DNA of 64,000 bases, taken from Alteromonas aquimaris. Its GTDB lineage: Bacteria; Pseudomonadota; Gammaproteobacteria; Enterobacterales; Alteromonadaceae. The notes under the pieces are model-generated. The model made no database searches. It saw nothing but the letters and a program-made list of their open reading frames with translations, and was not told where the DNA came from. The translations under genes were made by a program, and so were the position numbers. The stretch is taken from NCBI RefSeq assembly GCF_026183695.1, contig NZ_JAPFRD010000005.1, forward strand, positions 1 through 64,000, in the 5' to 3' direction. Positions 46,199 to 55,178 of the stretch are shown one piece after another (the stretch's first letter is position 1; each line of letters starts with the position of its first letter).

Positions 46199-46912
46199 TT
46201 AATTCAGCAAAGGGTCTTCCGACAGCTCTTTAATCATGCCCATCACAAGTTCAGCAGAATGTTTTGCGGCCACATCGAGGTAATCTCTAAAGGACATTGT
46301 TGAGGTTACACCAGCAATATCCGATAACGACCGGATAACTACAAAAGGTGTATCCAGCATAAAACACGTCTGTCCAATTGCTGCACCTTCCATTTCAACG
46401 GCGCACATAGCCGGAAACAGAGCGCGCAGCCGAGATGCTGCTTCGTCACACCCGATAAAAGCATCACCAGTGCACACTAGACCGCGTTTTGAAGTGACGT
46501 GTACTACATCTGCCGCAGCGTGTTCAGCCGCGGCAATCAGACGTTCATCACAAGGGTAGATATCGGGCATACCACTTGCCTGGCCACGAGCGTAGCCAAA
46601 GTGGGTAAGATCGACATCATGATGCTGGACACCGCTAGCGATGACGAGATCGCCCACTTTCAGATTGGTATCAAAACCCCCTGCGGAACCGGTATTAACG
46701 ACAAAGTCCGGGCCGAAGCGATCAATCATCATGGCAGTGGCCACGGATGCCGCGACTTTACCGATCCCACACTTTACCACTACTACATTCACGCCGTGTA
46801 AATGGCCAGAGTAAAAAGTTAAATGGGCCCACACTGATGTCGTCACATCTTCAAGAGACGCTTTGAGTAGAGCGACTTCCTGATCCATCGCACCTAAAAT
46901 ACCAATTTTCAT
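46199..46912 (-). CDS. mtnN: 5'-methylthioadenosine/S-adenosylhomocysteine nucleosidase
   Basis: Cleaves adenine from MTA, SAH and 5'-deoxyadenosine. The 237-residue protein has catalytic residues E12 (GAMDQEVALL), the VEMEGAAIGQTC box with the ribose-binding glutamate, and the catalytic aspartate in RSLSDIAG. NTGSAGGFD is also typical. The stop is one base from the cobD start. With ahcY close by, this organism has two routes for SAH removal. Confidence 0.96.
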   Translation of the reverse strand: MKIGILGAMDQEVALLKASLEDVTTSVWAHLTFYSGHLHGVNVVVVKCGIGKVAASVATAMMIDRFGPDFVVNTGSAGGFDTNLKVGDLVIASGVQHHDVDLTHFGYARGQASGMPDIYPCDERLIAAAEHAAADVVHVTSKRGLVCTGDAFIGCDEAASRLRALFPAMCAVEMEGAAIGQTCFMLDTPFVVIRSLSDIAGVTSTMSFRDYLDVAAKHSAELVMGMIKELSEDPLLN

Positions 46913-47028
46913 ATGAAAAAACCGTAAGCTTCAGCCGCTGTAAATAAGCGGCTAACATTAAAAGCGCATAATTCTATAATGAATGTCGTTAAACTGACAG
47001 AGATTTGCCGCAAAGCTGCATAACGGGA

Positions 47029-47622
47029 TTATGCAGCAGCCTTATTTGAACGAACAGAACGAACCGGGCGGGTAGGGCGTCGGGGAGGAGCTGGATTATG
47101 TGTCGGGGCTTGGGCTAGTTTTTGCAGATTTCGACGATAAGGAATAAGTTTCGTTTCAATGCATTCACGAATATCTTCAACAGTATAGCCTGCCTGGACC
47201 TTTATCCGCGCATGAGGAATTCCCGCTGAGTCCAACGCACCTGAAACAAACCAGTCTTTTTGTGTCTTATAACCTTCTTTACCACTATTGTGCACTAAAT
47301 CGATGGCAAGTACTGGGCTCATATCATGCCTTGAACATAACACAAAATCCAATTGTCTGCCTGAAGCACGGGAGAGCGCTGAGCTGGCCTGCTTGCGGCT
47401 GATACTGTGTTTTACCATCAGCAAATCATTCAGTCGAACGCGACACAATACGCGAAATTCGTTTCCAATAGCCTGATCAATTAAATTAAGAAATGTATGC
47501 TCAACTGGTGTGAACAATGTGGGCTTTCGGCGAAACGGAAACGTTACGCCATTATCTGACAATTTTGTGGCACTTATTGCAACAACAACTAGTAAAATCA
47601 TTAATATGATGGCCAGTTCCAT
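47029..47622 (-). CDS. DUF2726 domain protein with N-terminal membrane anchor
   Basis: I place the start at ATG 47622, which has GAGGAAAT just upstream; the frame is open 35 codons further but without coding character. The 197-residue protein has a membrane helix (MELAIILMILLVVVAISAT), then the DUF2726 domain (about 35-160), a nuclease-like fold: FTPVEHTFLNLIDQAIGNEF, SGRQLDFVLCSRHDMSPVLAIDL, with an Asp and Asp/Glu pair in the style of restriction-like nucleases. A Pro/Arg-rich tail follows. Activity not demonstrated here. Confidence 0.8.
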   Translation of the reverse strand: MELAIILMILLVVVAISATKLSDNGVTFPFRRKPTLFTPVEHTFLNLIDQAIGNEFRVLCRVRLNDLLMVKHSISRKQASSALSRASGRQLDFVLCSRHDMSPVLAIDLVHNSGKEGYKTQKDWFVSGALDSAGIPHARIKVQAGYTVEDIRECIETKLIPYRRNLQKLAQAPTHNPAPPRRPTRPVRSVRSNKAAA

Positions 47623-47727
47623 AATTTCCTCGCAATGATTCTTTTTAAAGCGACAATAAATTGACGTTTTCGAAGGCAAATGCCAACGGTTTGAATGTTT
47701 AATTAGATATTGCAAAGGGAGTGCCAC

Positions 47728-48067
47728 AGTAAAAATAAAGCGGAACTACATGGGTAGGGTAATTGTTTCTCGCGCTACCGCAGTATGCGAAGGAGCGGTA
47801 AACTAGACAGATTGAGTCAGATAACAGTAGGGATTAGCTTGTTCAAATCTTGGCGATTTAAGGGCCATTCCCTAGGAGACAATTCGCATACCAGCGTTCA
47901 TTTTAAATTGATACTTTAACTCAGGATTCCGGAATGAGGAAAATGCTATCCTATCACTATAGTTACAGCACAAAACCAGCTCCTATGCTGGGTAAGAGTG
48001 ACATCGTAGTGATGGCACTCTTACCCTTACACTGATGTTAATCCGATCAGTACGTCAGCTTTTAAAA
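47728..48067. other. Gene-free stretch between DUF2726 and the capsule export operon
   Basis: 340 bases. Apart from the strong hairpin at 47990-48026, I see no gene. A 33-codon plus-strand frame at 47934-48035 has a fair ribosome site but runs straight through the hairpin and looks accidental. The promoter for the DUF2726 gene should be near 47700-47800. Confidence 0.5.
47990..48026 (-). terminator. Strong hairpin after the capsule export operon
   Basis: GGGTAAGAGTG (47990-48000) and CACTCTTACCC (48016-48026) are perfect complements, with CATC/GATG extending the stem inside. It lies 42 bases beyond the last codon of the export operon. It lacks a T run, so it may protect the mRNA 3' end or help Rho-dependent termination. 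Confidence 0.6.
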
Positions 48068-49180
48068 TTAAAGCTCTCGGATGGTGGCAATGACAATTCT
48101 AGTTACGCCATAAATCATGAAAAGAATGAGACCGAACAGAACTAAATTATATAGTATATCTGGATACTGACTTTTGTCGGGTAGGGTTGCATTATCCACG
48201 GTAACAAGATGTTGAAATTGTTCGTAGGTTTCAACACGTATATTTTCTAACGACATTAGGGAGGTAGAGTAGGCTTGTAGGGCTAATTCAAGTTCTATTT
48301 TTATGTTTGAGAATCGCGCCATTAATTCTGTGGTTGAAAGTTGACTCTCTAATTGCTTACCTTTCACTACTTTGTTTTTCTGTTCAGCTATTTGGTTTTG
48401 TATTGCTTTTATCTGCCGCTGGACTGCCATGATTTCTGGTGCCTTTGGCGACATAATAGTTGATAGTGCGTTAAGCTCAGTTTGTTTTTGAGCCAGCGTT
48501 GCTTCTAATGAAAATGTGAGCTGCTGTAATGCGGCCCCTTGCATCGTAGGGTCCAAGACTTCATACTCAGATTGAAATGAGAGTAAATCTGTTTTTGCTT
48601 GTCTTAGTTTCTCTTCGATCTTTTGATGTTCTTTTTTAGCGAATTCAAGTTTACTAACTGCTAAATCATTATTGATTTTATTGACAAATTTTTCTGCTTG
48701 GCTAATAACTGTTTTATTAATTAGTTGAGCAAATTCGGGACTAAATGCCCTAACCTGTAACGAAATGATTGATGATAAATCGTCCTTGTAGACCTCAATA
48801 TGATTGCGATAAAACTCTTGGAACTCTTCTCTTGATGCATTGGCAGGTAGCCTGCTAAAAAAATCATAATCCGTCGATGAATAATGTTTTCTTACTCCTA
48901 AGGTTTCATCAAGATAATTCGCCATGTCAGCTGATTCAATAAAAGCAATAATCACATCACTTTCATCAGATGGTGTACCTACAGAAAGCCCTGGTAGCAA
49001 TGATGAGGGATCAAATGCACTACCACCATCACTTGCTTTTATGATTAGCTTACTTTCACTTTCGAATTGATTCGACGCAATAAATGTCAGATAGAATGCA
49101 TATATAAGCCATATAGAAAGCACTAGCAAACTAGGTCGTCTTAATATGAAAGCTTTGATTTTGGTTAACTTATCTGTCAC
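48068..49180 (-). CDS. KpsE/BexC-type polysaccharide export inner-membrane protein
   Basis: A polysaccharide copolymerase protein that bridges the inner-membrane ABC transporter to the outer-membrane channel. About 370 residues, with a membrane helix near the N-terminus (LLVLSIWLIYAFYLTFIAS), a periplasmic domain starting ESKLIIKASDGGSAFDPS, a long coiled coil (about 170-310, e.g. EKLRQAKTDLLSFQSEYEVL), and a C-terminal helix (ILYNLVLFGLILFMIYGV). The start is uncertain: I prefer GTG 49180 after the kpsT stop with GGGA upstream; GTG 49213 or TTG 49240 would overlap kpsT. Confidence 0.88.
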   Translation of the reverse strand: MTDKLTKIKAFILRRPSLLVLSIWLIYAFYLTFIASNQFESESKLIIKASDGGSAFDPSSLLPGLSVGTPSDESDVIIAFIESADMANYLDETLGVRKHYSSTDYDFFSRLPANASREEFQEFYRNHIEVYKDDLSSIISLQVRAFSPEFAQLINKTVISQAEKFVNKINNDLAVSKLEFAKKEHQKIEEKLRQAKTDLLSFQSEYEVLDPTMQGAALQQLTFSLEATLAQKQTELNALSTIMSPKAPEIMAVQRQIKAIQNQIAEQKNKVVKGKQLESQLSTTELMARFSNIKIELELALQAYSTSLMSLENIRVETYEQFQHLVTVDNATLPDKSQYPDILYNLVLFGLILFMIYGVTRIVIATIREL

Positions 49181-49202
49181 AAAAATGTCCCGTCCATTTT
49201 CA

Positions 49203-49856
49203 TTAATTTTCACCCGTGTATATTGCAATAGCTTCTTCAAGGTCTTTGTAATATTTCAGCTTTCCGTCTCTAATTATGACCGCTGAAGTGCAAAATTCTC
49301 TAATTTGATCAAGTTCATGACTGACCATAATAACGCCGGCTTGTTTAGCTTTGTCTTTCAGGGTTTTTTTTGCCTTTTTTCGGAAATGAGGATCCCCAAC
49401 AGAAGTTGCTTCATCTATTAGATAGATATCGAAGTTTATATTCATACAACAAGCGAATACTAGCTTAGCTCGCATTCCTGAAGAGTAGGTTTTGACTGGT
49501 AAATCGAATTTGTTTTTCAATTCGGCAAATGTTTGTACATTTTTTTCGTATTCGCTGAGCGAACGAACATTATTAATTCTTCCAATAAATCTTGTGTTTT
49601 CTCGTCCTGTCATTTGTGGATGAATACCAGTTTGTAACGCAACGGGCCATGACATAGACTTTTTCGTTATAATTTGGCCTCTGTCGGGATATTCACTTTT
49701 TGCTAACATACGAAAAAGGGTAGATTTACCAGCACCATTCTTTCCTAAAATCGCCACGTTACTTTCAGTAGGAAAGGTAAAATTTAAGTCCTTAAAAATA
49801 TACTGGCGACCCTGAACGCTCGGATAGCTTTTTGTTAGTGCTTTGATTTGGATCAT
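49203..49856 (-). CDS. kpsT: Capsule export ABC transporter ATPase KpsT
   Basis: The ATP-binding subunit of an ABC-2 polysaccharide exporter. Starting at ATG 49856 (overlapping the kpsM stop as ATGA) it is 217 residues, the usual KpsT size. Walker A is LGKNGAGKSTLFRML, the signature is YSSGMRAKLVFA, Walker B is FDIYLIDEATSVGD, and the switch histidine is in MVSHELDQI. The SSGMRAKL signature and absence of a C-terminal polymer-binding domain point to the group 2 capsule type, not the O-antigen Wzt type. Confidence 0.93.
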   Translation of the reverse strand: MIQIKALTKSYPSVQGRQYIFKDLNFTFPTESNVAILGKNGAGKSTLFRMLAKSEYPDRGQIITKKSMSWPVALQTGIHPQMTGRENTRFIGRINNVRSLSEYEKNVQTFAELKNKFDLPVKTYSSGMRAKLVFACCMNINFDIYLIDEATSVGDPHFRKKAKKTLKDKAKQAGVIMVSHELDQIREFCTSAVIIRDGKLKYYKDLEEAIAIYTGEN

Positions 49857-50632
49857 CTTGAAAGAATATTCTTCCATGTTAGGTGATAGATGGACAAGGC
49901 GAAAAATAACGAAACCAGGGAACACATGGCAGCATAAGCTAAACTTACCCCTTCATTCCCGTAGGATGTAAAACATGCGTAACGTGCAAGTTCAATATAA
50001 TGCACCACCGGATTCCAGTTGAAGTAATGCCAGTACTCTTTGGGAATATCCTGAAGGCTAAAAAAAACGCACGAGATAAAGAACATGGGGCGCGATATAA
50101 AATTTTTAATTTTATCAATTTCTGGAATATAAGCCGCAGCGATACTGAATAAGAGTGCAATGCTAGTGGCAAAAATCCAGAGCAAAAGGTAAACACCCAC
50201 TAACATTACGGGGTTATCAAATGAATAAGGCATCCGCATCAAATATACGGCAATAGAAAGTAAAAAAATGACTACCGTTTTTATTGAAAACTCCAGAAAT
50301 GCTGAGGTTATTATTGCAGAGATGGGATGCACCTGTCTAAAGGCGTATAAAGGTTTATTTTTTTTAATCGCCGTGGAAATGCTATTGAGAGAACTTAAGA
50401 ATGACTGAATTCCAATCATCCCTATAAGCATGAATATGAAGATGGGAATGGAGTGAACATCTCCGCCTGTCACCTTCCCCCTGATAAAAGATAACACGAG
50501 TATAAAAAGAGCAGGTTCAATAAATGCCCAGCTCAATCCCAACTTATCATTGAATTTACTCTGTAATTCTCGAAGAAAAAGGGCAAAAATAACGGTTCGC
50601 CACCCTTTTAACTGGGCTGATAAAGAGTTCAT
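49853..50632 (-). CDS. kpsM: Capsule export ABC transporter permease KpsM
   Basis: The membrane subunit of the exporter, 259 residues from ATG 50632, with six helices of the ABC-2 family. It starts with the cytosolic FALFLRELQSKFNDKLGLSW, typical for KpsM/BexB, and has the central IGMIGIQSFLSSLNSIST and C-terminal HYFNWNPVVHYIELARYA. It overlaps kpsT (ATGA) and touches the kpsD-like gene, so the export genes are translationally coupled. Confidence 0.93.
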   Translation of the reverse strand: MNSLSAQLKGWRTVIFALFLRELQSKFNDKLGLSWAFIEPALFILVLSFIRGKVTGGDVHSIPIFIFMLIGMIGIQSFLSSLNSISTAIKKNKPLYAFRQVHPISAIITSAFLEFSIKTVVIFLLSIAVYLMRMPYSFDNPVMLVGVYLLLWIFATSIALLFSIAAAYIPEIDKIKNFISRPMFFISCVFFSLQDIPKEYWHYFNWNPVVHYIELARYACFTSYGNEGVSLAYAAMCSLVSLFFALSIYHLTWKNILSR

Positions 50633-50634
50633 AA

Positions 50635-52464
50635 TCAACGAACAGCGACGTTTGCTGCGATAGCAATCTGATAAATTATCTGAGTAATATCCTTGATCGC
50701 TTGCAAGGACTTCATTTCGATTGAGGGTAAAACCACTACCTGATCGCCGGCTTCAATATTGACATCACCACTTCCGCTAAACCAAAAGCCAGAGTCCAGT
50801 GAGGTGATTTGAACATTCCCATTTTTCTTAATGATAAGAATACGGTCGCTATCTGCTCGCTGGGTGAAACCTCCGGCCCATGCAAGGTAATCTTCCATAT
50901 CTGCATTTGGGTTATATACAACTGACTGGGGGACTAATACTTCGCCGCCAATGTGAATAAGATCCGTCGCTGCAGGGATATAAATCGTATCATTCGGCTC
51001 TAATAGAATATTAGCGATTGCCCCATCTTCAGAAATTATTACTTTGCCTAACGGCTCAACTTCCCGCGCTCTTTCGATAAAATCAGAGACAAGACTTGCT
51101 TCCTGAACACGAATTGCTCCCTCTCCGGATGAACTGATAGGTGCAGTATAAATACTGCGCTCAAGCCGTTGCAAGGCTGCTTCAATGATCTCAGCCTGCT
51201 TATCCGCCACGCTTTCGCGAAGGAGATAGATATTTTTTGTATCAGAGAGTGAAGGCGTAACCGAGATATAGTCTAGCAACTGTTTTATTCTAGTGCCTTT
51301 CTTCACAATAAACTGAGATTGCCCTGAAAAACTGCCCGCTACACTTACTCTATAAACATTTTGTTCATGGTCCTGCATATATTCAATGATATCCCCTGAT
51401 TTCAGTGAAATATCGTTGAATTGCTCTATGGTCAAGTAGCGGGCAAACTGTTTCCCATTGCGTAAACCGGTTATCGCCACATGATTGGAAAAATCATCGG
51501 GAAGCGCATAGGTATTGAGCTTTTCACCAGTTAATTCGGCCGATTCGAATTCAAAGGTGAATCCATTTTTCGCCCCTCGCTCGACCGTTACCGTCTTGCC
51601 GATAGGACGTACCAGGATAATATCGCCATCCTTAAACTGATGATCAGGTAACTTACCAAACTTTGCGAATTCATATAAATCTACCTCTGTAACTACCTGA
51701 TCTTCACGAATAATTTGTACGTTACGAAAGCTACCTCTTTGGAAATCAATCCCTCCCGCTCTTCTTAAATAATAAAGCACGCTGTCCGAGGCCTGACCTG
51801 CATATTGCCCCGGTCTTACCACTGGGCCCGAAATAAACACGGATACAGGCGTGGCGGTGAGCAGGTCGATGTAAATTTCCACATCATTTGTATATACTTC
51901 GCGGATCTTGCGTTGAACAAGCGCGTTAACGCTGCTAGCAGGTGCATCGGCAAGATGGATGGGTCCAACATTAGGAATAAAAATATTGCCTTGATTATCC
52001 ACTGTAGCTACGGCCGAGTAGTTTGCTGCACCCCACATCCAGATAGAAATTTGATCACCAGGCGCAATTAAATAGTTTTCGTTAATACCTGTTGTACGTT
52101 CTGATTCAAATCCACCAATAAAAAGGTTAGCGGCGAAAGGAGGAGCAAGCAACGACGATCGCAAAGGGAAGACAGATTGAACGGTAGGCTCCCCAGGCAA
52201 ATAGATACCACTGCGAGGCTTGCTGGTAAAACGTCCCATGCTATCCCGTTGGTTTTGCATTTGGGGTAATTCCACATCTGTAGACAATTCAAAAGGGGAA
52301 ATCTGATTTGGCGTGCCTTGCTGATCTGTATTACCTGATTGTTGCTGAGACTGGTTCTGCGATTGATTTCTGAGTTCCTGCATTTGCTCCAATGATTGAG
52401 CAAATGAGTCAAATATAGTGAAAGTCAGAAATAAGAAAACAACAGCACTTAAAAAATTTTTCAT
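50635..52464 (-). CDS. Polysaccharide export periplasmic/outer-membrane protein (KpsD/Wza-like, SLBB)
   Basis: This 609-residue exported protein has a signal peptide (about 1-22, ending SFA), a Gln-rich linker (QNQSQQQ), a PES domain near 128-210 (NYLIAPGDQISIWMWGAAN, DNQGNIFIPNVGPIHLA) and at least two SLBB beta-grasp domains (about 215-300 VFISGPVVRPGQYAG; about 500-590 IHIGGEVLVPQSVVYN). This is the KpsD-like outer-membrane export component. It has no lipobox, but the small lipoprotein gene upstream may anchor it. It is the largest gene of the operon. Confidence 0.9.
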   Translation of the reverse strand: MKNFLSAVVFLFLTFTIFDSFAQSLEQMQELRNQSQNQSQQQSGNTDQQGTPNQISPFELSTDVELPQMQNQRDSMGRFTSKPRSGIYLPGEPTVQSVFPLRSSLLAPPFAANLFIGGFESERTTGINENYLIAPGDQISIWMWGAANYSAVATVDNQGNIFIPNVGPIHLADAPASSVNALVQRKIREVYTNDVEIYIDLLTATPVSVFISGPVVRPGQYAGQASDSVLYYLRRAGGIDFQRGSFRNVQIIREDQVVTEVDLYEFAKFGKLPDHQFKDGDIILVRPIGKTVTVERGAKNGFTFEFESAELTGEKLNTYALPDDFSNHVAITGLRNGKQFARYLTIEQFNDISLKSGDIIEYMQDHEQNVYRVSVAGSFSGQSQFIVKKGTRIKQLLDYISVTPSLSDTKNIYLLRESVADKQAEIIEAALQRLERSIYTAPISSSGEGAIRVQEASLVSDFIERAREVEPLGKVIISEDGAIANILLEPNDTIYIPAATDLIHIGGEVLVPQSVVYNPNADMEDYLAWAGGFTQRADSDRILIIKKNGNVQITSLDSGFWFSGSGDVNIEAGDQVVVLPSIEMKSLQAIKDITQIIYQIAIAANVAVR

Positions 52465-52492
52465 TTGTATATCGTATTTTATCTAATGTTTT

Positions 52493-52819
52493 TTAGTTTA
52501 AAGCTTTTAGCTCTACCCACTCGCCGCTCTTCCAGCAATAGTGACTTTTTTCGTTATTACTGTTCTTTTTAGTTACTATGCAATCATGGTTCAACGCAGA
52601 AGTATAGCGAGAGTGGACTTGGATTGCCTCATCATTCCCAGGTAATGCGGGAGCAGGCAAATTCTGTTCATGGTTACCTGAAGCTAACTCAATATCAACT
52701 GTCTGCGAAGATGATACCATAGGCACACTGGCATATACCCGCGGAGGCGGCGCAGCACAAGCAGATAATAATACTGTAATAAGGGCACAAAAAGGTACAA
52801 CGAAGTAATTAGAATACAT
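52493..52819 (-). CDS. Small lipoprotein at the head of the export operon
   Basis: A protein of 108 residues from ATG 52819 with a signal ending in the lipobox LLSAC, giving a lipidated cysteine followed by AAPPPRVYAS. The mature part is short and polar with a cysteine pair (HDCIVTKK, HYCWKSGEW), a possible disulfide. Family unknown to me. It lies 28 bases before the kpsD-like gene on the same strand, so it is probably the first gene of the capsule export operon and may act as an accessory outer-membrane lipoprotein. Confidence 0.72.
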   Translation of the reverse strand: MYSNYFVVPFCALITVLLSACAAPPPRVYASVPMVSSSQTVDIELASGNHEQNLPAPALPGNDEAIQVHSRYTSALNHDCIVTKKNSNNEKSHYCWKSGEWVELKALN

Positions 52820-52825
52820 AAACAA

Positions 52826-53136
52826 CTAATTATATTTGAGCTATTTTTACAAAGAATACCATAGTGAACCGAAAGCACATATCTTACTTTTTAAAAACTT
52901 ATTGAAGTCATTATATAAATAACCACAAGTATTTTTGCACATTAGTCTAGTCTTATTCCACGTTGTCTATTATCATATGCGCGTTTAAGTATGTCCTACT
53001 CATGCAATGCTAGAAAATTCGAATGCTTTTGAAACAAGTGAATGTTTCTATTTTCTATATAAGGCTTTTGTAAAGCGTTCGAGTTAGTTATTCGGCGACA
53101 TGCAGTAACACTGGGAAGTAAGGATTACAGTTAGGT
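52826..53136. other. AT-rich divergent region between export and synthesis genes
   Basis: About 310 bases, clearly richer in A+T than the neighbouring genes, separating the leftward export operon from the rightward wecA unit. Both promoters must be here. I looked for a JUMPstart/ops element (GGCGGTAG) and found none. Confidence 0.5.
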
Positions 53137-54201
53137 ATGTTCGATTATTTTCAATTTGTCCCGCTTTTTACAGCATTCTTTGTTGCTTTAGTGCTGTTAG
53201 TGGTGATGACCCCGTTAGCGCATCAATTTGGTTTAGTTGATCAGCCAAGCTATCGGAAAAAGCACACTGGTATGGTTCCGCTTACCGGTGGTGTGGCTAT
53301 TTTTATGGCGGTACTCGTTGCGAGTATCGTTACCGATGTATGGATGAAAAATAATCCTCTTTTCTTTACTGCCTCTGCGTTTATTGTACTTCTAGGCATG
53401 ATGGATGATCGTTTTGATCTGAGTGCGAAAGGGCGCCTGGTTTGTCAATTCGGTGTGGCCGCAATCATGGCCTGGAGTGCGCAAAATTATATCACTGATC
53501 TAGGAGATATTATCGGAATCGGAAATATTTCTCTTGGATTGGGCGGCTACTTTTTTACCATTGTGTGTGTGGTAGGTGTGATCAATGCTTTCAATATGAT
53601 TGATGGAATTGACGGTCTCGCCGGCGGTATGAGTTTAATCATATTGTTAACGGTAGTGGGATTTTTACTCGCTACAGGTAATGGTGAAGCGGTAATGGAA
53701 CCTCTCATAATTGTCGCTGCGATTGTCCCTTTTTTAGCGTTTAACCTGAGCTGGAAAGGGTTCAAAGGGAACAAGATTTTTATGGGCGATGCAGGCAGTA
53801 TGTTTGTCGGATTGACAATAGTCTGGTTGCTGGTAGATCATACCCAGGCTACCAACCCAGCCTTTCGCCCAATTACTGCGGTCTGGTTAATAGGCCTGCC
53901 GTTGATGGATATGGCGGCGATTATGTATCGTCGTGCGATGAAAGGACAATCGGTGCTTCGCCCTGATAGAAAACATCTGCATAATATATTTATGCGGGCG
54001 GGTTTTAGCTCAACCCAAGCACTAATTGCTATTTTAGCAATGGGATTCTGCTATTGTGTTATCGGTATTTTCGGAGAGATTTACCAAGTTGCTGAATCAA
54101 TAATGTTCGCTGCATTTGTGGGATTATTGATTATCTATAGTTTTGTAATTCAAAACATCTGGTCAGTGATCAGAATTTTTAAAAAGCTTGTGCATGCATA
54201 G
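53137..54201 (+). CDS. wecA: Undecaprenyl-phosphate GlcNAc-1-phosphate transferase (WecA)
   Basis: An initiating transferase that puts a sugar-1-phosphate on undecaprenyl phosphate. The 354-residue protein has about 11 helices and the family motifs: LVDQPSYRKKHTGMVPLTGG, DDRFDLSAKGRL, NAFNMIDGIDGLAGGMS, FMGDAGSMFVGL and RPDRKHLHNIFMRAGF (the WecA-type HIFMRAG). It therefore resembles WecA more than WbpL or MraY. It starts the synthesis half of the polysaccharide locus. Confidence 0.93.
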   Translation: MFDYFQFVPLFTAFFVALVLLVVMTPLAHQFGLVDQPSYRKKHTGMVPLTGGVAIFMAVLVASIVTDVWMKNNPLFFTASAFIVLLGMMDDRFDLSAKGRLVCQFGVAAIMAWSAQNYITDLGDIIGIGNISLGLGGYFFTIVCVVGVINAFNMIDGIDGLAGGMSLIILLTVVGFLLATGNGEAVMEPLIIVAAIVPFLAFNLSWKGFKGNKIFMGDAGSMFVGLTIVWLLVDHTQATNPAFRPITAVWLIGLPLMDMAAIMYRRAMKGQSVLRPDRKHLHNIFMRAGFSSTQALIAILAMGFCYCVIGIFGEIYQVAESIMFAAFVGLLIIYSFVIQNIWSVIRIFKKLVHA

Positions 54202-54269
54202 CTCTTTCACAATGATGATATGCATAAAGTAGCAGTTACCGTCATTTTTCTTTCCCCCCTTACCATGTT

Positions 54270-55178
54270 GTGCGCATAGTGAAAAAACACCCGTCAGTTG
54301 AATATACCGTTATAAGTCAAAGCATTAGTCAGCTCTATGTAGAGACGATTGTGGCGATGGCGATTTATGAGCATGATAAAGTACGGTGGGTTAAACAGGC
54401 CATTGACAGTATTCTGAACCAAGATTACCGGGATTTTTCATTTATTATCATCATTGACGGTGATATCAGTGATTCAATGCATAAGTTACTAAACGAATAT
54501 ACTGAAAAGGATAAACGCTTAGTACTGGCGAAGTGCAATGTTAATAATGGATTAGCTGCCGCGATGAATTTTGCGGTCGAATGGGGCATGCAATTTAATC
54601 CAGATTTTTTCGTCAGAATGGATGCCGACGACATAGCATATCCAAATCGTTTGAGTCGCCAGATAACTTATCTTCAATCGCATAAACAAATTGCGGTGTT
54701 AGGCTCAGCGCTCGAGGAAATTAATGAAAATGGCAGGCGCGTAGGACAACGTGTAATGCCTACCTCACATAAACGAATTGTTAGAATGTTACCTCGCCGC
54801 TGCACGTTGAATCATCCTACCGTCACCATACGCTATAATGTATTTAAAGACGGAAATCGTTATAACGCAGCGTTGAAAAATACTCAGGATTATTTTTTCT
54901 GGATAACGCTAGCAAAACAAGGTTATGTATTTCGAAATTTAAAAGATAAATTACTTTCATTTCGAAGAGTTAACAATTTTTACAAGCGAAGAGGGATTTC
55001 CAAATCAATTAATGAGTTTCGAGCCAGATTTTTGGCGATGAAAGAATTAAGACGATTTACTATTTTGAATGTGGCATACGCATGTGGAGTACTTACATTA
55101 AGGTTGATGCCATCTAAAATTGTAAAATTTGCTTATAAACTTGATAGAATTCTTTTAGATAAATTTTTAAAGCATTGA
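54270..55178 (+). CDS. Glycosyltransferase family 2
   Basis: A GT-A fold sugar transferase of 302 residues. Visible parts are VRWVKQAIDSILNQDYRDFS (with the family theme of a helix before SILNQ), IDGDISDS, NVNNGLAAAMNFAV, and the DxD-type metal motif in FVRMDADDIAYPNRLSRQI. The C-terminus is basic and partly hydrophobic, as for a membrane-associated enzyme. Starts at GTG 54270 or a second GTG at 54279; neither has a good ribosome site. Donor and acceptor unknown. It overlaps the next glycosyltransferase by 4 bases. Confidence 0.88.
   Translation: MRIVKKHPSVEYTVISQSISQLYVETIVAMAIYEHDKVRWVKQAIDSILNQDYRDFSFIIIIDGDISDSMHKLLNEYTEKDKRLVLAKCNVNNGLAAAMNFAVEWGMQFNPDFFVRMDADDIAYPNRLSRQITYLQSHKQIAVLGSALEEINENGRRVGQRVMPTSHKRIVRMLPRRCTLNHPTVTIRYNVFKDGNRYNAALKNTQDYFFWITLAKQGYVFRNLKDKLLSFRRVNNFYKRRGISKSINEFRARFLAMKELRRFTILNVAYACGVLTLRLMPSKIVKFAYKLDRILLDKFLKH

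Noticed and set aside
47934-48035. 33-codon plus-strand frame downstream of the export operon
   Set aside because: A fair ribosome site, but it is read through the strong hairpin and has no recognisable pattern.
52826-53136. JUMPstart/ops element in the capsule divergent region
   Set aside because: No GGCGGTAG or close variant found on either strand.
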